Below, one piece after another: positions 28,581 through 37,485 of a stretch of DNA of 64,000 nucleotides (within the stretch, counting starts at the first letter, position 1; each line of letters begins with the position of its first letter). Source of the DNA: Bog-756 sp963837805 (GTDB taxonomy: Bacteria; Actinomycetota; Acidimicrobiia; Acidimicrobiales; RAAP-2); the NCBI GenBank assembly GCA_963837805.1, contig CAWIOU010000024.1, positions 62,001 through 126,000 of the forward strand. The letters run 5' to 3'. The notes under the pieces were generated by a model that was given only the letters and a program-made list of their open reading frames with translations, ran no database searches and was not told the origin of the DNA. The position numbers and the translations under genes were made by a program.

Positions 28581-29670
28581 CGGAGCGCCCCCACCCCGGC
28601 CCGTCCCTCTTCGTGGACCAGGGCGACCACCCGCTCGAGGATGGCCGGATCGGTCTCGGGGAGGACACCGTGGCCGAGGTTGAAGATGTGACCGGGGGAA
28701 GGACCGGCGCGGTCGAGCACCTCACGGGTCTCGGCCGACTGCCACTTCCCACGTGGTCAGGCACACGGCCGGGTCGAGGTTCCCCTGAACCGCCACTCCG
28801 GGGCCGACCCGCCGCCGGGCCTCGTCCAACGGCACCCGCCAGTCGATCCCGACCACCGCGCTCCCGGCGGTGGCCATCGAGGACAGCAGCTCGCCCGTGC
28901 CCACGCCGAACAGGATGGTGGGGACACCGGGGTGGGACTCGGCCAGTTCGGCGAACAGCCTGGTGGTCGAGGGCAGGACCAGCTCCTGGTAGTGGCGCGG
29001 GGTGAGGATCCCGGCCCAACTGTCGAAGACCTGGACCGCCGACGCGCCGGCGTCGAGCTGGGACCGCAACGAGGCCAGGGCCAGGTCGGTGAGCCGCTCG
29101 ACCAGGTCGTGCCAGATCGGCCGGTTCTCCGAGCATGAGCGCCTTGATCCTGGTGAAGTTCTTCGAGGGGCCGCCCTCGACCAGATAGCTGGCCACGGTG
29201 AACGGCCCGCCGGCAAATCCGATCAGCGGGACGTCGAGCCCGTCGGCCAGGATGCGCACCGCGTCGATGACATGGCGGGTGTCGGTCTCGGGCTCGAGTG
29301 GTCGCAGCCGTTGGAGATCGTCCTTGGAACGGAAGGGTTCGGCCACCACCGGCCCCGTCCCCGGGGCCACGTCGACGCCGAACCCGATGGCGGCCACCGG
29401 GACCACGATGTCGGAGAAGAGGATGGCGGCGTCGGTGCCGTAGCGGTCCACCGGTTGCCGGGTCAGTTCGGCGACCAGCTCGGGCCGGGCGATGGCGTCG
29501 AGGATGCTGCCCGCTCCCCGTGCGGCCCGGTACTCGGGAAGCGCCCGGCCGGCCTGGCGCATGAACCACACCGGCACCCGATCGACGGTCAGGCCGCGGC
29601 AGGCCCGGATGAACGGTGCGTCGTCGAACCGGCCCGCGGTCCTGGAGGCCGCCTCCCGGGTCACGGCCAC
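28577..29670 (-). CDS. hemE: uroporphyrinogen decarboxylase (two frameshifts)
   Basis: Converts uroporphyrinogen III to coproporphyrinogen III. The substrate-binding start VPVWFMRQAGRALPEYRA, the catalytic aspartate region AAILFSDIVVPVAAIGFGVD, and the core VQVFDSWAGILTPRHYQELVLP are all present. The frame shifts near 29115-29120, where GEPADL should continue as WHDLVERLTDLAL, and again near 28742-28748, after which ETREVLDRAGPSPGHIFNLGHGVLP completes the family C-terminus and stops overlapping hemH. Corrected length is about 364 residues, close to the norm. GTG 29670 is the first start after an upstream stop. It is the first gene of the minus-strand heme operon. Confidence 0.93.
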
Positions 29671-29842
29671 GACTCAGCGACTGGCCGCGACGGGGCGGGC
29701 CCGAACGTGCCCACCGGTGGCGCGCCACCCGTCGTTCGTGACCGGTGCGAGTACTGCGGTAGCGGCCATGGCCCGAGTCTAGGAGAGGGGGCTCACCCGT
29801 CCACGCCGGCTCGGCCGGTCGCGCGCCCGGCGAACGGGGGCA

Positions 29843-29848
29843 TACAAT
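29843..29848 (+). promoter_or_regulatory. -10 box (TACAAT) of the helD promoter
   Basis: TACAAT, very close to the consensus TATAAT, stands out in a GC-rich gap between the divergent hemE and helD genes. Transcription would start near 29855, giving a leader of about 35 bases that holds a stem-loop and the ribosome binding site GGAGGTGG at 29882-29889. No TTGACA box is seen at the right distance. Confidence 0.5.
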
Positions 29849-29855
29849 CGAGGGT

Positions 29856-29872
29856 TCCCCTGAGCCAGGGGA
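29856..29872 (+). promoter_or_regulatory. perfect stem-loop in the helD leader
   Basis: TCCCCT, GAGCC, AGGGGA: a perfect 6-bp stem with a 5-base loop right after the predicted transcription start. It could be an operator or an RNA structure that acts on helD expression. It does not match the rifamycin-associated element as I remember it, so no drug-response claim is made. Confidence 0.4.
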
Positions 29873-29890
29873 GGGCAGATCGGAGGTGGC

Positions 29891-32254
29891 GTGGAATCAG
29901 AGCTTCAGGCTGAACAGGCGTTCGTGGACATGGCCTACGCACGCCTCGATGCCATGCGGAGTGATGCCAATTCCATGCTCGAGGGGGTGCTCGACCTGGG
30001 GCGGGGCGGAACGTTCCAGTCGCGGACCGAACGGGACGTGATCGTGCGCACCAGCCTGGCCCGGCTCGAGCAATTGGACATCGGGGACCAGGCCCTGACC
30101 TTCGGCCGGATCGACCGGATCGACGATGGCGCCAAGGGTGGGAAGGGCGGCACCAACGGGGCCGCGGGCGCCAACGGGGCGGCGGCGGACGGAACCGACG
30201 GCGGCGAACCGGCCGTCGAGACCTTCCACATCGGCCGCCTGGCCATCCACAGCGCCGATCACGACCCGCTGGTGGTCGATTGGCGGGCCCCGATCGCCGA
30301 ACCCTTCTACCGGGCCACCGGTCGGGACCCCCAGGGTCTCGTGCTGCGCCGTCATCTGGCCCTCGAGGGCCGGAGGGTGGTCGGGCTGGAGGACGAGCGC
30401 TTCAGCCTGCCCGGATCGGGATACAGCTCCGATCAGACCGAGGGCGACTTCTCGGCGTCCGGTGGTACGACCGGAGCCGCCGACGCGGGGAGGACGGGAC
30501 CGGGCGAACTGATCCAGAGCGACCTGCCCATCGGCGGGCCGGCCGCCCTGCTGGCCGCCCTCGATCGGGCCCGGTCGGGCCGGATGACCGACATCGTCTC
30601 CACCATCCAGCGCGAGCAGGACGAGATCATCCGGGCGCCGCTGGCCGGCGTCCTGGTCGTACAGGGAGGTCCGGGCACGGGCAAGACGGCCGTGGCCCTC
30701 CACCGGGCCGCCTACCTGCTCTACACCCACCGGTTCCCCCTCGAGCGGCAGGGCGTGCTGGTGGTCGGGCCCAACCCCCTCTTCCTCCGCTACATCGAGC
30801 AGGTCCTCCCCTCCCTGGGCGAGACCGGTGTCACGCTGTCCACGGTCTCCGGCCTGGTCACCGAAGTCCGGACCGTGGAGAACGGCCCGGTCGACGTGGC
30901 CCGCCTCAAGGGTGACCAGCGGATGGCCAAGGTCATCGCCCGGGCCGTCCGCACCCGCCAGCGGCCCCTCGCCGACGACGTGGCCATCCCCTACGGGGCC
31001 CTGCTCCTCCGGTTGACGGTCGCTGACACCAAGAGGATCATCGACTCGGCCCGCCGCCGCCCCGGCACTCACAATGGACGACGCCGGCTGGTCGAGCAGG
31101 ACGTGGCCCAATTGCTGGCCGACCGGGCCCGACAGACCCAGCAGACCCTGGGCGTGGGCGTGCCGGCCTCGGTCACCGCCTTCCCCGGCTACGAGGACCC
31201 GTCCGAGCTGTCCGATGACGAGTTCGATTTCGAGGACTTCGCCCGCAAGGTGAAGCGGGTGCCGGAGCTGGCCCAGGCGCTCGACCGGATGTGGCCCCGC
31301 CTCTCCCCCCACGAGCTGCTCCACGACCTGTTCGGCGCACCACCCCTGATCAAGGCGGCCGCCCGCGGGGTGCTGACTCCCGAGGAGCAGCAGCTCCTCC
31401 ACCGACCGCGCTCGGCGTCGTTCGACGACGTGGCCTGGACTCCGGCCGATGCCGCGCTGGTCGACGAGGCTCGCCACCTCCTCGGCCCCCGCAACGGCAC
31501 CGGAGACGACGGGTTGCGCAAGTACGGCCACATCGTGGTCGACGAGGTGCAGGACCTCTCGCCCATGCAGCTGCGGATGCTCACCCGGCGTTCGTTGTCG
31601 GGCTCGATGACCGTGGTCGGCGACATCGCCCAGGCCACCGCACCCTGGGCACCGGCGTCGTGGGACGACATCACCGAACACCTGCCCCGGCGCCGGCCGC
31701 CCCGCACGGTGGAGCTGACGGTGAGCTACCGGACCCCGGCCGAGGTGTTGGCCGTGGCCAGCCAGGTGCTGGCCGTGGCCGCCCCCGAACTCAGCCCGCC
31801 CCGGCCGGTGCGCCGCACGGGAGTGGAGCCGAGGATGATCGCCGTTCGGGACTCCGAAGGGTCGAGGCAGGGGGCAACCGTCGGGGACCTGGCCCGGACC
31901 GTGGCCGAGGCGGCGGGTGAGGAGGTGGCCGCGGTCACTCCGGGCCGGGTGGCCATCCTCGCCCCCGAGCCGATGATGGGTGTCCTGTCGGAGGCGCTGG
32001 CCACCGCCGGCCTGCCCGTCGTGGACGCTCGGGACATGCGCAAGGGCGGTTTGTTCGAGCCGCTGGTGCTCCTGGCGGCCGACGCCGCCAACGGCCTCGA
32101 GTTCGACTCGGTGGTCGTGGTGGAGCCGGCCCTGATCGCCGGTGAGACCGCCCGTGGCCTGCGTACGCTGTACGTGGCCCTGACCCGTCCCACCCAGCGG
32201 CTCAGCGTCGTCCATCTGGCGCCACCACCTGCGCCTTTGGACCCCGCTCGCTGA
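29891..32254 (+). CDS. helD: HelD/HelR-type RNA polymerase-associated ATPase (UvrD-like)
   Basis: A 787-residue superfamily-1 helicase-like protein. The N-terminal coiled-coil arm (ELQAEQAFVDMAYARLDAM), the core HDPLVVDWRAPIAEPFYRAT, Walker A VVQGGPGTGKTAVALHRAAYLL (about residue 257), Walker B IVVDEVQDLSPMQLRML (about 550), GLEFDSVVVVEP and the last motif RTLYVALTRPTQRLSVVH mark the HelD family. These proteins remove stalled RNA polymerase from DNA, and some actinobacterial members (HelR) dislodge rifampicin. An Ala/Gly/Asn-rich insert lies at about residues 78-105. GTG 29891 follows GGAGGTGG. The gene is intact and divergent from the heme operon. Which HelD class it belongs to is not decided here. 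Confidence 0.92.
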   Translation: MESELQAEQAFVDMAYARLDAMRSDANSMLEGVLDLGRGGTFQSRTERDVIVRTSLARLEQLDIGDQALTFGRIDRIDDGAKGGKGGTNGAAGANGAAADGTDGGEPAVETFHIGRLAIHSADHDPLVVDWRAPIAEPFYRATGRDPQGLVLRRHLALEGRRVVGLEDERFSLPGSGYSSDQTEGDFSASGGTTGAADAGRTGPGELIQSDLPIGGPAALLAALDRARSGRMTDIVSTIQREQDEIIRAPLAGVLVVQGGPGTGKTAVALHRAAYLLYTHRFPLERQGVLVVGPNPLFLRYIEQVLPSLGETGVTLSTVSGLVTEVRTVENGPVDVARLKGDQRMAKVIARAVRTRQRPLADDVAIPYGALLLRLTVADTKRIIDSARRRPGTHNGRRRLVEQDVAQLLADRARQTQQTLGVGVPASVTAFPGYEDPSELSDDEFDFEDFARKVKRVPELAQALDRMWPRLSPHELLHDLFGAPPLIKAAARGVLTPEEQQLLHRPRSASFDDVAWTPADAALVDEARHLLGPRNGTGDDGLRKYGHIVVDEVQDLSPMQLRMLTRRSLSGSMTVVGDIAQATAPWAPASWDDITEHLPRRRPPRTVELTVSYRTPAEVLAVASQVLAVAAPELSPPRPVRRTGVEPRMIAVRDSEGSRQGATVGDLARTVAEAAGEEVAAVTPGRVAILAPEPMMGVLSEALATAGLPVVDARDMRKGGLFEPLVLLAADAANGLEFDSVVVVEPALIAGETARGLRTLYVALTRPTQRLSVVHLAPPPAPLDPAR

Positions 32255-32371
32255 CTTCCGGGCGGTTGCCGACGGGGTCGCCGTCGGGGGCCGGAGAGCG
32301 GTCCCGGCCCGCCCCGGAGACCCCCGATCGGAGCTCCCGCCCTGAGTTGGCCCTTCGAGCTTCCGATCGAC

Positions 32372-32378
32372 TAAAAAT
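32372..32378 (+). promoter_or_regulatory. A/T-rich -10-like box at the start of ctaE-qcrCAB
   Basis: TAAAAAT is the only A/T-rich run in the 129-bp gap after helD and ends five bases before the ctaE GTG. No ribosome binding site precedes that GTG. A leaderless transcript for the ctaE-qcrCAB operon fits. TTGGCC at 32347-32352 is a weak -35 candidate at long spacing. Confidence 0.45.
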
Positions 32379-32383
32379 ACGGC

Positions 32384-32996
32384 GTGACTCAGGCCCTCGC
32401 CGCCGAACCGGCGATCACCACCCGCCAGCGCCACCGCCCCGACAAGCCCTCGATGCTGGCAGTCGGAGTCATCATCTGGCTGGGTTCCGAGGTGATGTTC
32501 TTCAGTTCCCTGTTCGCCGCCTTCTTCACCATCCGGGCCCATGCGTCGGTGTGGCCGCCCCCCGGGACCCACCTGGACACCATCCGGGCCGGCATCTTCA
32601 CGTTGATCCTGGTCGCCTCCAGTTTCACCATGCAGAAGGCGGTCTGGGACCAGGAAAAGGGCAACCGGCGCAGTGCCAAGATCATGATCATCGCCACCTT
32701 CGTCCTGGGGGCGCTGTTCGTGGCCAACCAGTTCTACGAGTGGATCTCGCTCTCCCACGACCCGGCCAGCAGACCCGACCCACACTGCGTTCGGCTCGCT
32801 CTTCTACATCATGTCCGGCGTGCACGGCCTCCACGTCACCCTCGGCCTCGTGGCCATGATCTTCCTCCTCGGCCGGTTGAAGGGCCCCAAGGGAGACCCG
32901 GGTGAGACGGCGGTGTTCCAGGGTGTCAGCTACTACTGGCACTTCGTGGACATCGTCTGGGTCGGCCTCTACTCCTGCCTCTTCCTCCTCAAATAG
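32384..32996 (+). CDS. ctaE: cytochrome c oxidase subunit III (one frameshift)
   Basis: Core subunit III of the aa3-type terminal oxidase, about 204 residues with the normal five to seven helices. WLGSEVMFFSSLFAAFFTIRA and the ending HFVDIVWVGLYSCLFLLK are diagnostic. The frame changes near 32770-32787: ISLSHDPA must join THTAFGSLFYIMSGVHGLHV, which lies in the next frame. It is the first gene of a plus-strand operon with qcrC, qcrA and qcrB, the standard actinobacterial order. The oxidase and the bc complex form a supercomplex in this phylum, and subunits I, II and IV are encoded 3 kb further on the other strand. Confidence 0.94.
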
Positions 32997-33008
32997 GTGG
33001 GACACGGT

Positions 33009-33912
33009 ATGCGGAGACTGCGCAAAGGCCGATATCTGGCCCCCATCGCCCTGCTGGGGTGCGTCGGATTCGTCGGGCTGCTCGGGTTCTCCTCCGGGGC
33101 CGACCAGGCCGGCGCGGCGCCGACCACCACGCTCCCCAAGCTGACGACAACGGCGACCACCCAGGTACCGATCAGCAGGTCGGAGAAGCAGAGCGCCTCG
33201 GCCGCGCTCAAGAGCCACTCGCCGTCCAACCAGGGCGGGATCATCTACGCCAACCTGCCCAAGTCATTCATCGCCCCAGGCCAGGCGCTCTTTTTCCGCC
33301 AACTGCTCGAGTTGCCACGGCCCCGAGGCGCTCGGAACCGGGCGAGGACCGAACCTCCAGGGCCTCGGGTCGGGCACCGTGGACTTCTGGGTGTCGACCG
33401 GCCGGATGCCGCTGGCCAACTCGAGCGTGCAGGCCACCCGCAAGCCGCCACGGTTCAACCGCCTCCAGACCCTCGAGATCGCCGCCTGGGTGCAGTCCCT
33501 GACCCCCGGGCAAGGCGTCCAGGTGCCGGTGGTCAACACCAAGGACGCCGATCTCGAAGCCGGGAGCCAGCTCTTCACCCTCAACTGCGCGGCGTGCCAC
33601 ACCATCACCGGTGCCGGCGACGCATTGTTCGACGGCGCCTACGCGCCCGGCCTGCACCTGGCCACCCCGACCCAGGTCGTCGAGGCGATTCGCTCCGGAC
33701 CCGGCAACATGCCCCACTTCGGCCCCGGTGACATCACCAACACCGAAGCGAGGGACATCTCGGCCTACGTGACCGGCGTCATCCAGCATCCGGCCAACCC
33801 CGGCGGGGAAGGACTGGGAGGCATCGGCCCGGTGGGCGAGGGCTTCGTCGGACTGCTCCTCGGTGTGGGTGTGCTGATGCTCGTCTGCTTCTGGATCGGA
33901 GACCGCACGTGA
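33009..33912 (+). CDS. qcrC: diheme cytochrome c subunit of the bc complex (one frameshift)
   Basis: QcrC carries two c-type hemes that link the bc complex directly to oxidase. A signal-anchor helix (about residues 10-30) is followed by a Thr-rich linker, the first heme site CSSCHG (33304-33321) and the second CAACHT (about 33589-33606), and a C-terminal helix (GFVGLLLGVGVLMLVCFWIG). Frame 3 from ATG 33009 must change to frame 1 at the T5 run 33291-33295; removing one T gives QALFSANCSSCHG, which fits the family exactly. About 301 residues after correction. The stop overlaps qcrA as GTGA. Confidence 0.95.
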
Positions 33913-34865
33913 GCGACCAGACCCCTGACCAGAATGGACCGCTTCCGACGGCTGCCCTCGACGACCCTCACCTGCAGCCTTACGCTAAGCGTCCCGAAGC
34001 CGCCCAGATGGTCGCCGCCATCGCCATGCTCGTCGGGTTCGCCGGATTCATAGGCTTCGGCGTGGCCTACTGGGTCGAGGCCAACACCCAGTGGCAGGCC
34101 ATCACGCTCGGTGTCGGTCTGCTCGCCCTCGGCTTCGGGGTCACCGCCTGGGGCAAGTACCTGATGCCCCAGGGGCCCTTCGTGGAAGAGCGGCACGAGT
34201 TCCATTCCTCTGAGGCCGAGCGCGACGCCATGACGGCGGCGATCACCCAACGAGGCGGGATGGTGGTCAAGAGGCGCAAGATGCTGGGTGGCCTCTTCGC
34301 CCTGGGCTCGACGGCCATGGGCGTCGTGCTGCTGTTCCCCCTCCTCCGCTCGCTCGGGCCCAAGCCGTCGAAGAGCGAGGACCCGACGGGTCAGACCGAC
34401 ACCTCGCTGTTCTCGACCAACTGGAGGAATGGGTCGCAACTGGTGGCGGTGGACGGCCGCGAGATCACGGTCGACGACCTCGAGGTCGGGGGCGTCCTCA
34501 CCGTCTTCCCCAAGGGCTTCATCGGCTCGTCTCCCGACCAGGTCATCCTCATTCGGCTGTCCGACACCCTTCAGCCCCTGACGCCGCCGGGGCGGACCGA
34601 CTGGGGTGTGGCCGGCTACGTGGCCTACTCCAAGATGTGCACCCACCTCGGGTGCCCGGTCGGGCTCTACCAGGAGCAGACCCAACAGCTGGTGTGTCCG
34701 TGTCATCAGTCCATCTTCAACGTGGTGGCGGGAGCGATACCCGAGTTCGGACCCGCCCCCCGCCCGCTGCCCCAGCTGCCCATCACGGTCGACTCGAACG
34801 GGTTCCTCCGGGCCAAGGGCCACTTCAACCAGGCAGTGGGCCCCGGATTCTGGGAGCGGCCATGA
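33909..34865 (+). CDS. qcrA: Rieske iron-sulfur subunit of the bc complex
   Basis: Actinobacterial-type Rieske protein, 318 residues, intact. Three membrane helices (about residues 37-57, 66-84 and 130-150) are followed by the cluster domain. The two cluster-binding loops are SKMCTHLGCPVG (about 240) and CPCHQSIFNVV (about 262), each giving one cysteine and one histidine. The second loop has Gln where most Rieske proteins have Gly (CPCHG). GTG 33909 overlaps the qcrC stop and the TGA overlaps the qcrB ATG (ATGA), so qcrCAB is one translational unit. Confidence 0.96.
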   Translation: MSDQTPDQNGPLPTAALDDPHLQPYAKRPEAAQMVAAIAMLVGFAGFIGFGVAYWVEANTQWQAITLGVGLLALGFGVTAWGKYLMPQGPFVEERHEFHSSEAERDAMTAAITQRGGMVVKRRKMLGGLFALGSTAMGVVLLFPLLRSLGPKPSKSEDPTGQTDTSLFSTNWRNGSQLVAVDGREITVDDLEVGGVLTVFPKGFIGSSPDQVILIRLSDTLQPLTPPGRTDWGVAGYVAYSKMCTHLGCPVGLYQEQTQQLVCPCHQSIFNVVAGAIPEFGPAPRPLPQLPITVDSNGFLRAKGHFNQAVGPGFWERP

Positions 34866-36358
34866 TCGACGAAAGCATCGACACCTCACTGCGTTGGGTC
34901 GACGACCGACTCGGCGTGGCCAAGGGCGGGCGCACCTTCCTCGACAAGATCTTCCCCGACCACTGGTCGTTCATGCTGGGCGAGATCGCCCTCTACTCGT
35001 TTGTGGTGCTGCTGGCCACCGGGGTGTTCCTGTCGCTCTATTACGTTCCGTCGGCGGCGCAGATCGTCTACCACGGCTCGTACATCCCGCTGCGGGGGGA
35101 GAAGGTGTCCGAGGCCTACGCCTCGTCGGTCGGCCTCTCCTTCGACGTGCGATCCGGCCTTCTCATGCGCCAGGCCCACCACTGGGCCGCCGACATCTTC
35201 CTGGGTTCGATCGCCGTGCACATGGCCCGGGTCTTCTTCACCGGGGCTTTCCGCAAGCCCCGGGAGTTCAACTGGATCGTCGGTGTGACCATGCTCATCC
35301 TGGGCATCGTCAACGGGTTCCTCGGGTACTCGCTGCCGGACGACCTGGTGTCGGGAACCGGTATCCGCATCGCCTACTCGATCATCGAGTCGATCCCCTT
35401 GGTCGGGAGCTATCTGGCCTTCTTCGTGTTCGGCGGGAACTATCCGGGCAACGGGGTGATCATCCCCCGGTTCTTCATCCTCCATGTGCTGATCGTGCCC
35501 CTGATACTCATCGGTTTACTGGCCGCCCACCTCGGATTGCTGGTCAAACAGAAGCACACCCAGTTCCCCGGCAAGGGGAAGACCGAACACAACGTGGTCG
35601 GGTCGCCGATGTTCCCGACCTTCATGGCCAAGACGACCGGGTTCTTGTTCATGGTCACCGCGGTGATCTTCCTCCTCGGCGGCTTCGCCCAGATCAACCC
35701 GATCTGGCAGTTCGGCCAGTACCAGCCCTACCAGATCTCCTATGCGGTGCAGCCCGACTGGTACATGGGCTGGCTCGACGGGGCGCTGAGAATCATGCCC
35801 AGTTGGGAGTGGGTCGGGTGGGGCCACACCATCCCGCTCGAGGTGTTCCTGCCCGCGGTCATCTTCCCGGGCATCATCTTCAACATCCTCATCGTCTGGC
35901 CGTTCATCGAATCGAGACACACCAAAGACCTGGCGTACCACAACCTCCTCGATCGACCTCGCGATCGTCCGAAACGGACGGCGGCGGGCGCAGCCATGCT
36001 CATGTTGCTGGGCATGACCTTCTTCGCCTCGTCGACCGACGTGATGGCCAACTTCCTCCAGCTGCCGCTCAAGAGCGTGCTGTGGTTCTTCCGCTTCGCC
36101 GTGGTCATCGCGCCGATCATCGCCTACTTCGTGACCTACAAGATCTGCCTCGAGATGCGGGCGGCCGAGGGGATCGGCAAGCGCAAGCGGGCGGTCATCG
36201 TCGAACGGTCGGCAACCGGCGAGTACTCCACCGTCGAGTCCCCGCCCCGCCCCGGTGACGGGATCGACGAGTTGGAGGCCGTTCCGGTGCCGACCTATAT
36301 CGACTTGGAGCCGCCCGAGCTGGCCACCGGCGAGGGCGTCCGTCGGGTCATGCGCTAA
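34862..36358 (+). CDS. qcrB: cytochrome b subunit of the bc complex
   Basis: Membrane subunit with two b hemes and both quinone sites, 498 residues, intact. Heme ligands are in LLMRQAHHWAADIFLGSIAVH and in FFILHVLIVPLILIGLLAAH. The Qo-site motif is PDWY (VQPDWYMGWLDGALR) rather than PEWY, as I recall from other actinobacteria. A long C-terminal extension (about 130 residues, ending in VMR) contains further helices and a charged tail. It is the target family of the anti-tubercular drug Q203. A tract of ten heptamer repeats begins four bases after the stop. Confidence 0.96.
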   Translation: MIDESIDTSLRWVDDRLGVAKGGRTFLDKIFPDHWSFMLGEIALYSFVVLLATGVFLSLYYVPSAAQIVYHGSYIPLRGEKVSEAYASSVGLSFDVRSGLLMRQAHHWAADIFLGSIAVHMARVFFTGAFRKPREFNWIVGVTMLILGIVNGFLGYSLPDDLVSGTGIRIAYSIIESIPLVGSYLAFFVFGGNYPGNGVIIPRFFILHVLIVPLILIGLLAAHLGLLVKQKHTQFPGKGKTEHNVVGSPMFPTFMAKTTGFLFMVTAVIFLLGGFAQINPIWQFGQYQPYQISYAVQPDWYMGWLDGALRIMPSWEWVGWGHTIPLEVFLPAVIFPGIIFNILIVWPFIESRHTKDLAYHNLLDRPRDRPKRTAAGAAMLMLLGMTFFASSTDVMANFLQLPLKSVLWFFRFAVVIAPIIAYFVTYKICLEMRAAEGIGKRKRAVIVERSATGEYSTVESPPRPGDGIDELEAVPVPTYIDLEPPELATGEGVRRVMR

Positions 36359-36362
36359 GCCC

Positions 36363-36436
36363 GTCGGCGGTCGGCGGTCGGCGGTCGGCGGTCGGCGGTC
36401 GGCGGTCGGCGGTCGGCGGTCGGCGGTCGGCGGTCG
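36363..36436. repeat. heptamer tandem repeat (GTCGGCG)10 after qcrB
   Basis: Ten exact copies of GTCGGCG plus four more bases, beginning four bases after the qcrB stop. A further 17-bp direct repeat (TCGGCGCTGGCGGTGGG) follows at 36440-36456 and 36491-36507. The tract lies between converging genes and marks the left edge of the accessory-looking stretch. A 7-bp unit would shift frame with each copy, so it is only tolerable outside coding sequence. Confidence 0.93.
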
Positions 36437-36618
36437 TCGTCGGCGCTGGCGGTGGGTGAGGGTCGGTGAGCGTCGGTCGGCGGTGGTCGGTCGGCGCTGG
36501 CGGTGGGCGGACCGGGGCTCGTGCAGGACTCACCGCCGCCCTCGACGTCCCGCCATGCTCGGGAAACTGGAACCTCATCCCGCCGGACCGCTTTGCAGAT
36601 GCGCCCGTGGGGCCGGGC

Positions 36619-37365
36619 TCAGGTGACAAGCAGGCGGAGGCCGAGCTCTGCCTCCTCGAGACCGACAAGGTCGCGGTTACGTTCGGCCCACCGACCGGAT
36701 GCGAGGTCATCACGGAGCGCCCGCACAGCCCGCTGTTCGGCGTCTGGTCCAACCTTGGCCCAGACCGAAACTCCGCGACGTACACGATCATCGAGGTATG
36801 CCTCGGGCCGACGCCAATAGGCCTCGAAGAAGCCGTCAGCGCAGTCCCAGGGGATCGGCACCGGTTCCACGTGGGCACCGACGGCCCCAGCCAGCTCGGT
36901 CAGCGAAGGCCTGCCAACGAGGAGGTCAGCAACCTCAGGCAGGTAGTCGCGGGTAAGCCAGAACCGGCGACGCCACCCGGAATCGCTGCCGTCAAAGGTG
37001 AACACCACTGCGCGCCGAGCAACGCGCTGCATCTCCACCAGACCCGCGATCGGGTCCGGCCAGTGGTGGACCGTGGAGAAGGCCATCGCCGCGTCGAAGG
37101 ACTGGTTCTCGAACGGAAGGCGCTCCGCTACGGCCGCTACGCACGGTGCCGCACCTGCGGGCCGCTGGGCACGCATCAGTGCCGACGGATCCACGGCGAC
37201 TACATGACGGCCGGGAGGTTCGTAGGAGCCAGTACCAGCCCCGACGTTCACTACGGTTCCCGCATCACCGAGCGCGGCCCAGATCCTGCTGGCGATCCGC
37301 GGTTCGGTGCACCGTGTCACCGTGTAGGTGGCTCCGATGCTGTCATACAACTGCTCGTTGGACAT
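36619..37365 (-). CDS. class I SAM-dependent methyltransferase
   Basis: A 248-residue protein with the Rossmann SAM-binding pattern: VVNVGAGTGSYE (motif I, about residue 35), VVAVDPSALM (acidic residue after strand 2, about 54), ERLPFENQSFDAAMAFSTVHHW (motifs around strands 3-4, about 76-96). Type-11 methyltransferases have this layout. The substrate is unknown. ATG 37365 follows GAGAGGGCGG. The gene stands in a stretch of lower G+C than its surroundings and has no metabolic link to the respiratory genes on both sides, so recent acquisition is likely. It converges with qcrB and is divergent from the GNAT genes. Confidence 0.87.
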   Translation of the reverse strand: MSNEQLYDSIGATYTVTRCTEPRIASRIWAALGDAGTVVNVGAGTGSYEPPGRHVVAVDPSALMRAQRPAGAAPCVAAVAERLPFENQSFDAAMAFSTVHHWPDPIAGLVEMQRVARRAVVFTFDGSDSGWRRRFWLTRDYLPEVADLLVGRPSLTELAGAVGAHVEPVPIPWDCADGFFEAYWRRPEAYLDDRVRRGVSVWAKVGPDAEQRAVRALRDDLASGRWAERNRDLVGLEEAELGLRLLVT

Positions 37366-37485
37366 GTCACCGCCCTCTCTGCTCTCACCAACACCACCAC
37401 CGCACACCCTGCTCGGCGCCGCCCCGGACAGTGGGTTTGCGTCCATTTGACCACGCTGAGCGACTGATGTTCCCGCGGTCGATCA

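Noticed and set aside
25948..29670. One continuous minus-strand frame of 1240 codons across hemY, hemH and hemE
   Set aside because: Only parts of it are real (hemE start, hemY start). The rest is out of frame with hemH and the other hem segments, so it is not a fusion protein.
29856..29872. Rifamycin-associated element upstream of helD
   Set aside because: There is an inverted repeat at the right place, but its sequence does not match the element as I know it.
29897..32785. A 962-codon open frame on the minus strand opposite helD
   Set aside because: It is the mirror of helD codons in a 70% G+C genome; its composition (Gly, Arg, His, Asp-rich, no hydrophobic core) is typical of antisense frames, and helD itself is a clear family member.
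36363..36436. CRISPR array
   Set aside because: The repeat is a pure 7-bp tandem unit with no spacers; the other arrays are also direct tandems without unique spacers, and no cas gene is near.
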